Positions 40,423 to 49,060 of a stretch of DNA of 64,000 bases are shown one piece after another (within the stretch, counting starts at the first letter, position 1; every line of letters begins with the position of its first letter). Location of the stretch: NCBI RefSeq assembly GCF_029962485.1, contig NZ_CP073637.1:2542001-2606000 (forward strand). Reading direction: 5' to 3'. A model generated the notes under the pieces. It did not search any database. It was not told where the DNA came from and saw only the letters and a program-made list of their open reading frames with translations. The translations under genes and the position numbers were made by a program. The DNA is from Burkholderia cepacia (lineage in GTDB: Bacteria; Pseudomonadota; Gammaproteobacteria; Burkholderiales; Burkholderiaceae).

Positions 40423-41184
40423 GTGAGTCAGAAGCGCGGCCTGGCCGTATTTTTCGGATGCGTGATTGCGATCGCCGTTTCCTACGTCGCCACGTATTCC
40501 CGATTCCACCCGGCCCCCGCGACGTCCACCGTCGCGGCCACCAGCCCTGCCGCGCCCGCCTCGGCCGCGACCGGGCCGACCACCGAACTCCCGTCGCTGC
40601 CCCTGCCGCTGCCGGCCGCCACCGGCCCGCTGTCGTGGGCGCGCCTCACGCCGGCCCAGCATGCCGCTCTCGCGCCGTTCGCCGACCAATGGGATGGCTT
40701 CAGCGACGCCCGCAAGCGGAAATGGCTGAAGATCGCATCGCGTTTCGCGAAGTTGTCGCCCGATGACCAGAAGCGCCTGCAGGACCGGATGGCCGAATGG
40801 GCCAAGATGACGCCCGAGCAGCGCCGCGTCGCGCGCGAGAACTACCAGAGCGCGAAGGAGCTGTCCGCCCAGGCGCGCGAGCGCGCGTGGAAGGCCTATC
40901 AGCAGCTCCCCGAGGAACAAAAGGAACGTCTCGCGGCCGCCGAACGCCGCCGCAAGCCGAGCGTCGTCAGCGCACCGCCGACCGTCGCCGACCGTGACGT
41001 TCGCCGCCTCGTCAATTCACACGAACATCCGGCAAGCGGCGCGGCCACCGCACCGGCGCCCGCCTCGGCCGGCGCCGCCGCGCAGCCGGTACCGGCCTCG
41101 TCGACGGCCGGCACCGCGTCCGCACCGGCCGCGGTGGCGCCGGTGTCGCCGGCCGACGCACCCTCGCTGTTCAAGGGCTCCTGA
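40423..41184 (+). CDS. DUF3106 family protein
   Basis: A 253-residue protein with an N-terminal membrane anchor or signal (GLAVFFGCVIAIAVSYVATY), a helical core repeatedly using WARLTPAQHAALAPFADQWD, WLKIASRFAKLSPDDQKRLQ and EWAKMTPEQRRVARENYQSA (the DUF3106 repeat pattern), and an Ala/Pro-rich C-terminal tail. I start at GTG 40423, with GAGGGG upstream. The periodic LTPxQ/LSPxxQ units resemble periplasmic sensor proteins of the CpxP/Spy or zinc-resistance type, but no function is known. Part of the sigma factor operon. Confidence 0.8.
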   Translation: MSQKRGLAVFFGCVIAIAVSYVATYSRFHPAPATSTVAATSPAAPASAATGPTTELPSLPLPLPAATGPLSWARLTPAQHAALAPFADQWDGFSDARKRKWLKIASRFAKLSPDDQKRLQDRMAEWAKMTPEQRRVARENYQSAKELSAQARERAWKAYQQLPEEQKERLAAAERRRKPSVVSAPPTVADRDVRRLVNSHEHPASGAATAPAPASAGAAAQPVPASSTAGTASAPAAVAPVSPADAPSLFKGS

Positions 41185-41190
41185 GCGGCC

Positions 41191-41697
41191 GTGGCGAACG
41201 CCCGCGCACCCGAGATCCCGGCCGCCGCGCCGTCGGTACGGCGGCGCCTCGCCGCGCTGCTTTACGAAGGCGTGCTGCTGTTCGGCGTCGTGTTCTTCGC
41301 GGGGCTCGCATTCAGCCTCGCGACGCAGCAACGCAACGGCCTCGTCCATCACAACCTGCTCGCCGCCTGGATCGCGCTCGTCGTCGGCGCGTACTTCGTG
41401 TGGTTCTGGACGCACGGCGGCCAGACGCTGCCGATGAAGACCTGGCGGCTGCGCCTCGAATCGTCGAGCGGCCGGCCACTGAGCGCCGGCCACGCGCTCG
41501 TCCGCTATGCGCTCGGCTGGCTGTGGTTCCTGCCGCCGCTCGCGCTGCATCCGCTCCTCGGCCTGTCGGTGCCCGTCACGCTCGCGCTTACGGCCGCCTG
41601 GATCGTCATCTGGGCCGGCGCTGCCCGGCTGCATGCCGGCCGCCAGTTCCCGCACGACCGGATCGCGCGCACGCGCGTCGTCGCGATACCGCGCTGA
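41191..41697 (+). CDS. RDD family membrane protein
   Basis: A 168-residue protein with three or four membrane helices. The RDD-like first helix region (SVRRRLAALLYEGVLLFGVV) has the Arg and acidic residue pattern of the family, and GQTLPMKTWRLRLESSSGRP is the usual cytoplasmic loop. Start GTG 41191, six bases after the DUF3106 stop. RDD proteins are linked to transport or membrane protein handling; role here unknown. Confidence 0.82.
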   Translation: MANARAPEIPAAAPSVRRRLAALLYEGVLLFGVVFFAGLAFSLATQQRNGLVHHNLLAAWIALVVGAYFVWFWTHGGQTLPMKTWRLRLESSSGRPLSAGHALVRYALGWLWFLPPLALHPLLGLSVPVTLALTAAWIVIWAGAARLHAGRQFPHDRIARTRVVAIPR

Positions 41698-41854
41698 CGC
41701 GCCGCTTTCGCCAGACAAAAAACCGCTCGTCCCGCCTTCCGTCACCCGGCCCGACGGCCTTGCCGGACAACCGTCGCCCGTTCCGTGCGGCAGGTTACAC
41801 AACGCCCGTTGATTCACTGCTAAACACCCTACGACGGTCGTAATAAGAACGTCT

Positions 41855-41878
41855 CGTGACTGTCACGGCACAGTCACG
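41855..41878. promoter_or_regulatory. Pho-box-like repeat and perfect palindrome
   Basis: CGTGACTGT and ACAGTCACG form a perfect inverted repeat with a six-base spacer. Within it, CTGTCAC (41860-41866) and CAGTCAC (41871-41877) are 11 bases apart, matching the direct-repeat layout of PhoB sites (CTGTCAT-N4-CTGTCAT) with one mismatch per half. It sits 46 bases upstream of the metallophosphoesterase start. A dimeric repressor site is the alternative reading. Confidence 0.5.
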
Positions 41879-41923
41879 CCCGCATGGCGGAATGCCGGTA
41901 ATGTCAACCGGCGCGAGTCATGC

Positions 41924-42862
41924 ATGGGCCAGAAAACGTCCGCGACCTCCCTGTTCCGTCACCCTATCGGCGCACGCGCCGCCACCGCCTTCCTGTCCGG
42001 CTCGGCTGCAACCGATGACCTGGCGTCGCAAGAACCGCCTGCCGCGCATACCACGCAGCACGACGATCCCGACCCGTCCACCCATCGCTACCGCACCATC
42101 TGGCTGTCCGACATCCACCTCGGCTCGAGCGGCTGCCAGGCGCCGTACCTGCTCGACTTCCTGCGCCACAACGATTCGGAATACCTGTACCTCGTGGGCG
42201 ACATCATCGACGGCTGGCAGCTGAAGAAGGGCTGGTACTGGCCGCAGGCGCACAACGACGTCGTGCAGAAGATCCTGCGCAAGGCGCGCAAGGGCACGCA
42301 GGTCATCTACATCCCCGGCAACCACGACGAAGGCGCGCGGCAGTTCTGCGACCTCGCGTTCGGCGACATCCAGGTGCGCGGCGAGGCGTTCCACACGACG
42401 CTCGCGGGCAAACGTTTGTGGATCGTGCACGGCGACCTGTTCGACGGCGTGATCCAGCACGCGAAGTGGCTCGCGTACCTCGGCGACACGCTCTACACGC
42501 TGATCCTCGTGCTGAACCGCTGGTTCAACCGGATCCGCAGCCGGCTCGGCTTCCAGTACTGGTCGCTGTCGCAGTACCTGAAGCACCAGGTCAAGAACGC
42601 GGTCAACTTCATCTCGCAGTTCGAGACCGTGATGACCGACGAGGCGCGCCGCCGCGGCTGCGACGGCGTCGTGTGCGGCCACATCCACAAGGCGGAGATC
42701 CGCGACATCGACGGCGTGCTGTACTGCAACGACGGCGACTGGGTCGAAAGCCTGTCCGCACTCGTCGAAACGATGGAAGGCGAACTGAAGATCGTCTACT
42801 GGACGGTGATGCGCACCGCACCGTCGGAGACTTCGTCGCGCAAGGCCAAGGCCACTGCCTGA
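41924..42862 (+). CDS. Metallophosphoesterase of the LpxH family (PlcP-like phospholipase C candidate)
   Basis: A 312-residue enzyme with a complete two-metal phosphoesterase site: LSDIHLGSSGC, LVGDIIDGW, IPGNHDEGA, VHGDLFDG and CGHIHKAEI. It belongs to the family that contains UDP-2,3-diacylglucosamine hydrolase LpxH, but the same family holds PlcP, the phospholipase C that frees diacylglycerol from phospholipids during phosphate starvation. Context with a glycosyltransferase and diacylglycerol kinase favours a PlcP-like role; LpxH-type activity is the alternative. The first 55 residues are low complexity. No clear ribosome binding site precedes ATG 41924. Confidence 0.85.
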   Translation: MGQKTSATSLFRHPIGARAATAFLSGSAATDDLASQEPPAAHTTQHDDPDPSTHRYRTIWLSDIHLGSSGCQAPYLLDFLRHNDSEYLYLVGDIIDGWQLKKGWYWPQAHNDVVQKILRKARKGTQVIYIPGNHDEGARQFCDLAFGDIQVRGEAFHTTLAGKRLWIVHGDLFDGVIQHAKWLAYLGDTLYTLILVLNRWFNRIRSRLGFQYWSLSQYLKHQVKNAVNFISQFETVMTDEARRRGCDGVVCGHIHKAEIRDIDGVLYCNDGDWVESLSALVETMEGELKIVYWTVMRTAPSETSSRKAKATA

Positions 42863-42892
42863 CACAACCCTACTTACAGGACACAAGCCGCG

Positions 42893-43927
42893 ATGAAGAT
42901 CATGATCGTCACCGACGCGTGGGAACCGCAGGTCAACGGCGTCGTGCGCACGCTGAAGAGCACGTCGCGTGAGCTCACGGCGCTCGGCCACCGCGTCGAA
43001 CTGCTGACGCCGCTGGAATTCCGCACGGTGCCCTGCCCGACCTACCCCGAGATCCGCCTGTCGATCCTGCCGTACCGCAAGCTGCGCGCGCGGATCGATG
43101 CGTTCGCACCCGATGCGCTGCACATCGCGACGGAAGGCCCGCTCGGCCTCGCCGCGCGGCGCTACGCGCGCTCGCGCAAGCTGCCGTACACGACCGCGTA
43201 CCACACCCGCTTCCCGGAATACGTGCAGGCGCGCTTCGGCATTCCGCTGGCCGCGACCTACCGCTTCCTGCACTGGTTCCACGGCCCGTCGCTCGCGGTG
43301 ATGGCGCCGACGCCGGTCGTCAAGCAGGACCTCGAGAAATTCGGCTTCACGAACGTCGTGCTGTGGACCCGTGGCGTCGACCTCGAGGTGTTCCGGCCGA
43401 TGGAGTCGAAGGTACTCAACACGGCGCGGCCGATCTTCCTGTACGTGGGCCGCGTCGCGATCGAAAAGAACGTCGAGGCGTTCCTGCGCCTCGACCTGCC
43501 CGGCTCGAAGTGGGTCGCGGGCGAAGGCCCCGCGCTCGCGGAGCTGAAGTCGCGCTATCCGGAGGCGAACTATCTCGGCGTGCTGTCACAGGCCGAGCTG
43601 GCAAAGGTGTATGCTGCGGCCGACGTGTTCGTGTTTCCGAGTCGCACCGACACGTTCGGCCTCGTGCTGCTCGAAGCGCTCGCCTGCGGCACGCCGGTGG
43701 CAGCGTATCCCGTCACGGGCCCGATCGACGTGCTCAGCGGCGGTGACGCGGGCTCGATGCACGAGGACCTGCAGGAAGCCTGCCTCGAAGCGCTGAAGAT
43801 CGAACGCTCGACCGCGCGCGCGTGGGCCGAACGCTTCTCGTGGCGCGCGGCGTCCGAGCAGTTCGCGTCGCATCTGAAGCCGCTGCCGAAGACCGCGTAC
43901 TCGCCAGCCGAAGGTGCCGCCGTTTGA
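42893..43927 (+). CDS. Glycosyltransferase family 4 (lipid glycosyltransferase candidate)
   Basis: A 344-residue GT-B enzyme. The N-terminus MKIMIVTDAWEPQVNGVVRT has the WxPxxxGVxRT pattern of SqdX, MgtA and related diacylglycerol glycosyltransferases; AYHTRFPEYVQARFG and VVLWTRGVDLEVFRP follow. The sugar-nucleotide site is FPSRTDTFGLVLLEALACGT, including the EX7E-type motif. It starts 30 bases after the metallophosphoesterase and overlaps the DgkA gene. Most likely it glycosylates diacylglycerol made by its neighbour; protein or polysaccharide mannosylation is the alternative. Confidence 0.87.
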   Translation: MKIMIVTDAWEPQVNGVVRTLKSTSRELTALGHRVELLTPLEFRTVPCPTYPEIRLSILPYRKLRARIDAFAPDALHIATEGPLGLAARRYARSRKLPYTTAYHTRFPEYVQARFGIPLAATYRFLHWFHGPSLAVMAPTPVVKQDLEKFGFTNVVLWTRGVDLEVFRPMESKVLNTARPIFLYVGRVAIEKNVEAFLRLDLPGSKWVAGEGPALAELKSRYPEANYLGVLSQAELAKVYAAADVFVFPSRTDTFGLVLLEALACGTPVAAYPVTGPIDVLSGGDAGSMHEDLQEACLEALKIERSTARAWAERFSWRAASEQFASHLKPLPKTAYSPAEGAAV

Positions 43928-44460
43928 AACGAGACCTGAACGACAAGACCCCGCCCCCTGCCTCCGCGCCGCAACGGCACCGCCCGTTCGACGAGGAAGA
44001 GCCGCATGCCGAAGCGGACGTGCACGCGCACGAGCCGCTCGGCCCCGACGACCAGCTGTCGCCGCTGCCGCCGAATCCGTACAAGCGCCACCGCGGCATC
44101 ACGCGCGCATGGTATGCCCTCAAGCATTCGCTGAACGGCTTTCGCGTGGCGATCCGCGAGGAGAGCGCGTTTCGCCAGGAGCTCACGCTCGCCGCATTGA
44201 TGCTCCCGATCGGTGCGTTCGCACCGGTGCCGGCGGCGTCGCGCGCGCTGCTGATCGGCTCGGTGCTGCTCGTGCTGATCGTCGAGCTGCTGAACTCGAG
44301 CGTCGAGGCCGCGATCGACCGCATCTCGCTCGAGCGCCACGAACTGTCCAAGCGCGCGAAGGACCTCGGCAGCGCGGCCGTGACGGTCGCACTGTTCGCG
44401 TGCGTGACGACGTGGGGCTTCGTGCTGGGCCCGGTCGTCGCGCACTGGCTCGGCTTCTAG
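43924..44460 (+). CDS. dgkA: Diacylglycerol kinase (DgkA family)
   Basis: A 178-residue membrane kinase phosphorylating diacylglycerol to phosphatidic acid. The DgkA core is complete: a three-helix membrane domain with AIREESAFRQELTLAALMLP and LLVLIVELLNSSVEAAIDRI, holding the conserved E and N-S-x-x-E-x-x-x-D motif. An unusual N-terminal extension of about 60 charged residues precedes it. Translation probably starts at TTG 43924, overlapping the glycosyltransferase stop; no in-frame ATG precedes the domain. Confidence 0.9.
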   Translation: MKRDLNDKTPPPASAPQRHRPFDEEEPHAEADVHAHEPLGPDDQLSPLPPNPYKRHRGITRAWYALKHSLNGFRVAIREESAFRQELTLAALMLPIGAFAPVPAASRALLIGSVLLVLIVELLNSSVEAAIDRISLERHELSKRAKDLGSAAVTVALFACVTTWGFVLGPVVAHWLGF

Positions 44461-44666
44461 ACAGGTTCCGGGCGCATGCGCCGCGCACCGCCCGCGTGCG
44501 GCGCTGCACCATGCGCGGTGCGGAGCCGCGAACACGAAATGCGCCCGATGTGGCGAAACCCCGGTTTATAATCGTCCGCTAGACATAGAACAGCAACCCG
44601 CGCCGGACGAATCACGCAGCATCGATTGCAGCGCCCGCCAGTCCGGCACACACAGGGCCGGACGAC

Positions 44667-45425
44667 ATGGAAGCGAAACCTCCCCGCCGCACCCGCGAAC
44701 GGATTCTCGAGTTGTCGTTGAAACTCTTCAACGAGATCGGCGAGCCGAACGTCACGACCACGACGATCGCCGAGGAAATGGAAATCAGTCCAGGCAACCT
44801 GTACTACCATTTCCGCAACAAGGACGACATCATCAACAGCATCTTCGCGCAGTTCGAGCAGCAGATCGAACGGCGGCTGCGTTTCCCCGAAGATCACCGT
44901 CCGACGATCGACGAAACCTGGTCGTACCTGCAGTACATGGCCGATTTCATGTGGACCTACCGGTTCCTGTATCGCGACCTCAACGACCTGCTCGCACGCA
45001 ATCGCACGCTCGAGACACACTTCAAGCAGATCATCAGCCACAAGGTGCGCTTCGCGCACGACATGTGCGAGCTGCTCGTGTCCGACGCGGAAATGGTCGC
45101 GACGCCTGCCGAGATCGAAGTCATCGCGACCAACATGGCCGTGATCTCGACGTACTGGCTGTCGTATCAGTACGTGATGCATCCGCGCAAATACAACGAC
45201 CAGGACGCGATCCGCGAGGAACTGCACCAGGTCAGCATGCACGTGATCTCCGTGATGGCGCCGTACCTGCGCGGCCGTTCGCGCCAGCTGTTCGACGATC
45301 TGGTCTCGGGCAAGCTGCCGAAGCGCCAGTTCACCGACTACCTGCCGCCGCGTGACGGCTCGCCGCGCCCGGCGGACAGCCCCGTCATCACCGGGCAGGC
45401 CCCCGCCAAGGATTCCAAGCAATGA
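44667..45425 (+). CDS. TetR/AcrR family transcriptional regulator
   Basis: A 252-residue repressor-type regulator. The N-terminal helix-turn-helix (RERILELSLKLFNEIGEPNV ... TIAEEMEISPGNLYYHF) is canonical. The C-terminal ligand domain is large and different from drug-efflux regulators; its ligand is unknown. A Lys/Pro-rich tail ends the protein. Its stop overlaps the next gene (ATGA), so it is cotranscribed with the LOG family gene and could control this group or the lipid genes upstream. That target is speculative. Confidence 0.88.
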   Translation: MEAKPPRRTRERILELSLKLFNEIGEPNVTTTTIAEEMEISPGNLYYHFRNKDDIINSIFAQFEQQIERRLRFPEDHRPTIDETWSYLQYMADFMWTYRFLYRDLNDLLARNRTLETHFKQIISHKVRFAHDMCELLVSDAEMVATPAEIEVIATNMAVISTYWLSYQYVMHPRKYNDQDAIREELHQVSMHVISVMAPYLRGRSRQLFDDLVSGKLPKRQFTDYLPPRDGSPRPADSPVITGQAPAKDSKQ

Positions 45426-46003
45426 AGGCAGTCTGTGTTTACTGCGGCTCGTCGTCCGGCGTGCGGCCCGTCTACGCCGACGCCGCACGTGCATTCGGCC
45501 GCGCGCTCGTCGATGCGGGCCTCACGCTCGTCTACGGTGGCGGCCGCGTCGGCCTGATGGGCGTGATTGCCGACGAGGTGATGGCGGCCGGCGGCCGGGC
45601 GGTGGGCGTGATCCCCGAATTGCTCGTCGACAAGGAAGTCGGCCATACAGGGCTGTCGGAACTGCACGTCGTGCCCGACATGCACCACCGCAAGAAAATG
45701 ATGGCCGACCTCTCCGACGCGTTCGTCGCGATGCCCGGCGGCGCCGGCACGCTCGAAGAGCTCTTCGAGGTCTACACGTGGGCGCAGCTCGGCTATCACC
45801 GCAAGCCCGTCGCCGTCTACAACATCGATTCGTTCTACGATCCGTTGATCGCGCTGCTGCGCCATACGGTCGACGAAGGCTTCATGCGTCCGGCCTATTT
45901 CGACGCGCTGTGCGTCGAATCCGAACCCGTCGAACTGATCGAGCGACTGCGCCGCTACCAGCCGCCCGCCCGCGACAAGTGGGCACCCGACGCAGCGAAG
46001 TAA
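45422..46003 (+). CDS. LOG family protein (cytokinin riboside 5'-monophosphate phosphoribohydrolase-like)
   Basis: A 193-residue TIGR00730 protein. The motif PGGAGTLEEL with the preceding catalytic Arg (HRKKMMADL) is intact near residues 85-110. Family enzymes hydrolyse nucleoside monophosphates such as AMP or modified adenosine monophosphates; in bacteria the physiological substrate is usually unclear. The N-terminus KAVCVYCGSSSGVRPVYADA is typical. Start overlaps the TetR stop. Confidence 0.9.
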   Translation: MKAVCVYCGSSSGVRPVYADAARAFGRALVDAGLTLVYGGGRVGLMGVIADEVMAAGGRAVGVIPELLVDKEVGHTGLSELHVVPDMHHRKKMMADLSDAFVAMPGGAGTLEELFEVYTWAQLGYHRKPVAVYNIDSFYDPLIALLRHTVDEGFMRPAYFDALCVESEPVELIERLRRYQPPARDKWAPDAAK

Positions 46004-46025
46004 CCGTCACCGGAAACCGCCCGCA

Positions 46026-46787
46026 ATGACCGCACCGTCCGATCGCAAGGCCGTCCTCATCACCGGCGCGAGCCGTGGCATCGGCCGCGCGACCGCCGTG
46101 CTCGCGGCCGAACGCGGCTGGGACGTCGGCATCAATTACGCGCGCGACGCGGCGGCGGCCGAACTCACAGCGCAGGCTGTCCGCGACGCGGGCGGCCGCG
46201 CATGCATCGTCGCGGGCGATGTCGCGAACGAGGCGGACGTCATCGCGATGTTCGACGCCGTCACGGCCGCGTTCGGACGTCTCGACGCGCTCGTCAACAA
46301 CGCCGGCATCGTCGCGCCATCGATGCCGCTCGCCGACATGCCGGTCGACCGGCTGCAGCGGATGTTCGACACCAACGTGCTCGGCGCCTACCTGTGCGCA
46401 CGCGAAGCCGCGCGCCGGCTGTCCACCGACCGTGGCGGCCGCGGCGGCGCGATCGTCAACGTGTCGTCGATCGCCTCGCGGCTCGGCTCGCCGAACGAAT
46501 ACGTCGACTATGCGGGGTCGAAAGGCGCGGTCGACTCGTTGACGATCGGCCTGGCGAAGGAACTCGGCCCGCACGGCGTACGCGTCAACGCGGTGCGCCC
46601 CGGCCTGATCGAAACCGACATTCACGCCAGCGGTGGCCAGCCGGGCCGGGCGGCCCGCCTCGGCGCGCAAACGCCGCTCGGCCGCGCGGGCGAAGCGCAG
46701 GAGATCGCCGAAGCGGTCGTCTGGCTGCTTGGCGACGCGGCGTCCTACACGACGGGCGCCCTGCTCGACGTCGGCGGCGGCCGGTAA
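46026..46787 (+). CDS. SDR family oxidoreductase
   Basis: A 253-residue short-chain dehydrogenase. The cofactor motif LITGASRGIGRAT (TGxxxGxG) is followed by NNAG (LDALVNNAGIVAPSM), the catalytic Ser in IVNVSSIASRLGSP and YxxxK as DYAGSKGAV. The RGxG sequence suggests NADP preference. The substrate is unknown; related proteins are glucose or 3-oxoacyl reductases. It begins 22 bases after the LOG gene. Confidence 0.9.
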   Translation: MTAPSDRKAVLITGASRGIGRATAVLAAERGWDVGINYARDAAAAELTAQAVRDAGGRACIVAGDVANEADVIAMFDAVTAAFGRLDALVNNAGIVAPSMPLADMPVDRLQRMFDTNVLGAYLCAREAARRLSTDRGGRGGAIVNVSSIASRLGSPNEYVDYAGSKGAVDSLTIGLAKELGPHGVRVNAVRPGLIETDIHASGGQPGRAARLGAQTPLGRAGEAQEIAEAVVWLLGDAASYTTGALLDVGGGR

Positions 46788-47016
46788 TCTCGCCCGAGCG
46801 GCGCGCCCGAAGCGCCGCCAGGAACGACCTGTCGTCACGACACCACAAATCTCCACAATTTCGTGACGGTTTCAGTAAACATCCGTAATAGTTCCGTGCT
46901 CTACTAGCGGGCAATCAGACAGGCGTCGTAAACGTCTGGTCTTTGCCGCCCTGATGTGGCCCTTATCGGTCCTGCCCAAGTCGCGGACCCGCTCGACTCG
47001 ATCCGAGATCTTTTCC

Positions 47017-48909
47017 ATGCCTGGAACCGCAGCGCCCAGCCGGCGACGCACGTCTGTGCCCGCCCCGGCCCAGCACACCCGCTCGACTGCCGACGCCAAC
47101 ACCGCCGCGACGCTCGATGCCGCCGGCACGCCCGTCGTTGCGACGACCACCGCAACCCGCACCGCGGTCGACCGCACGGCCCTGCTCGGCTGGCGGGCCT
47201 GGCTGTTCGTCGTCGTCCTGGTCTGCGCGTACGTGCTGCCGGGCGTGCTCGGCCACGATCCGTGGAAACAGGACGAAACCTATACGTTCGGCATCATCCA
47301 GCACATGCTCGAGACCGGCGACTTCGTCGTACCGACCAATGCCGGCCTGCCGTTCATGGAGAAGCCGCCGCTTTACGCATGGGTCGCGACCAGCCTCGCT
47401 TGGCTGCTACAGCGCGTGATGCCGCTGCACGACGCGGCGCGGCTCGCGAGCGCGCTGTTCGCCGCGCTCGCGTTCGGTTTCATCGCGCGCGCGGCGCGCG
47501 TCGCCAGCCGTGCGGACAGCTGGTTCGACCTGCGCGTGATCGGCCCGGTCGTGCTGAGCGCGGGCACGCTCGTCGTCATCAAGCACGTGCACGACATGAT
47601 GACCGACGTCGCACTGTTCGCCGGGACGGCGATGGGCTTCTGCGGGCTGCTCGAACTCGTGATGCAGCACGTCGCGCGCGCGCAGCAGATGCGGCACGGG
47701 TTGCCGGTGCGGCCGTCGGGCCGCTGGGCCGCGCCGATCTTCGGCGCGGGCGTCGGCATCGCGCTGATGACGAAGGGGCTGTTCGTGCCGCTCGTATTCG
47801 CGGCCACGCTCGTCTGCACGCTGGTGCTCTACCCGGCCTGCCGCACCCGCTCGTTCGCGCGCGCGCTCGGCGTCGCCGCGCTCGTGTTCGCGCCGTTCGC
47901 GCTGATCTGGCCGACCGCACTGTTCCTGCGCTCCGAAACGCTGTTCATGACGTGGTTCTGGGATAACAACGTCGGTCGGTTCTTCGGCTTCTCCGTCCCC
48001 GAACTCGGCGCCGAAAACGACAAGCCGTTCTTCATCCTGCGGGCGTTCCTGCTCGTCGGCTTCCCGGTCGCGCCGCTCGCGATCGTCGCCCTCGCACGCG
48101 GTGCATGGCGCGACTGGCGCACGCCGCGCATCGCGCTGCCCGTGCTGTTCACCGGCATCGGGCTCACGGTGCTGCAGGTGTCCGCGACATCACGCCAGCT
48201 CTACATCCTGCCGTTCTTCGCGCCGCTCGCGCTGGTCGCCGCGCAGGCAATCGAACGCCTGCCGCGCCGGCTGCATCTCGCGTGGGATTACTTCAGCCGC
48301 GTGCTGTTCGGCACGACCGTCGCGCTCGCGTGGGCAATCTGGGCCGTGATGGCCGATCCGGCCGCGTCGCGCGCGGATCTCGCGCTGCTCGGCCGCTGGC
48401 TGCCGCTTGACTGGACGATGCCGATCCAGCCCGCGCTCGTGATCGGCGCGCTCGCGCTGACGGTCGGCTGGCTGACGCTGCTGCCGAAGCTGCGCACGAC
48501 CGGCCTGTGGCGCGGCGCGCTGTCGTGGGGCGCCGGCGCGCTCGTCGCGTGGGGGCTCATCTACACGCTGCTGCTGCCGTGGCTCGACGTTGCGAAGAGC
48601 TACCGCTCCGTATTCGACGACCTGAACGCACATCTCGCGCTCGAATGGAACGACGGCGACTGCATGGCGAGCCTGCACGGGCTCGGCGAATCGGAAGCGC
48701 CGATGCTGTACTACTTCTCGGGCATCCAGCACATGCCGATCGACGACGCAAAGTCGACGCGCTGCACGTGGATGATCGTCCAGGGCGTGCGCGCGGTCGA
48801 TCCGGCGCCCGGCAGCGAATGGAAACTGTTCTGGACGGGCGCCCGCCCGGGCGACGACGCGGAACTGCTGCGCGTGTACGTGCGTACGCCCGAACAGCAT
48901 CTGCAGTAA
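47017..48909 (+). CDS. PMT/ArnT-like membrane glycosyltransferase (GT39/GT83 type)
   Basis: A 630-residue polytopic protein with about 12 helices that transfers a lipid-linked sugar outside the inner membrane. The catalytic loop after helix 1, GHDPWKQDETYTFGIIQHML, carries the acidic residues of ArnT and protein mannosyltransferases, followed by PFMEKPPLYAWVATSLAWLL. A Ser/Thr/Ala-rich N-terminal 50 residues precede the first helix. Start ATG 47017 is preferred; ATG 46954 is possible but lacks a ribosome binding site. Target (lipid A, glycan or protein) is unknown. Confidence 0.84.
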   Translation: MPGTAAPSRRRTSVPAPAQHTRSTADANTAATLDAAGTPVVATTTATRTAVDRTALLGWRAWLFVVVLVCAYVLPGVLGHDPWKQDETYTFGIIQHMLETGDFVVPTNAGLPFMEKPPLYAWVATSLAWLLQRVMPLHDAARLASALFAALAFGFIARAARVASRADSWFDLRVIGPVVLSAGTLVVIKHVHDMMTDVALFAGTAMGFCGLLELVMQHVARAQQMRHGLPVRPSGRWAAPIFGAGVGIALMTKGLFVPLVFAATLVCTLVLYPACRTRSFARALGVAALVFAPFALIWPTALFLRSETLFMTWFWDNNVGRFFGFSVPELGAENDKPFFILRAFLLVGFPVAPLAIVALARGAWRDWRTPRIALPVLFTGIGLTVLQVSATSRQLYILPFFAPLALVAAQAIERLPRRLHLAWDYFSRVLFGTTVALAWAIWAVMADPAASRADLALLGRWLPLDWTMPIQPALVIGALALTVGWLTLLPKLRTTGLWRGALSWGAGALVAWGLIYTLLLPWLDVAKSYRSVFDDLNAHLALEWNDGDCMASLHGLGESEAPMLYYFSGIQHMPIDDAKSTRCTWMIVQGVRAVDPAPGSEWKLFWTGARPGDDAELLRVYVRTPEQHLQ

Positions 48910-49060
48910 CGCAGGACGGCGCGGTGCGCCACCATCCCCGGCAAAGGTAATGCGCGCCCGGCCGGCCGGTGCGCAACCTTTGCGCGATACCCGCCATTGA
49001 GACACCCGCGTCAAGCCGCGGGCTCGCTCCCGCCCTCTTTACACCACTGCCCCCGGATCT

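Noticed and set aside
46850..46960. Promoter-like GTGACG-N17-TAATAG upstream of the PMT/ArnT-like gene
   Set aside because: Both hexamers match the consensus poorly (about half of the positions).
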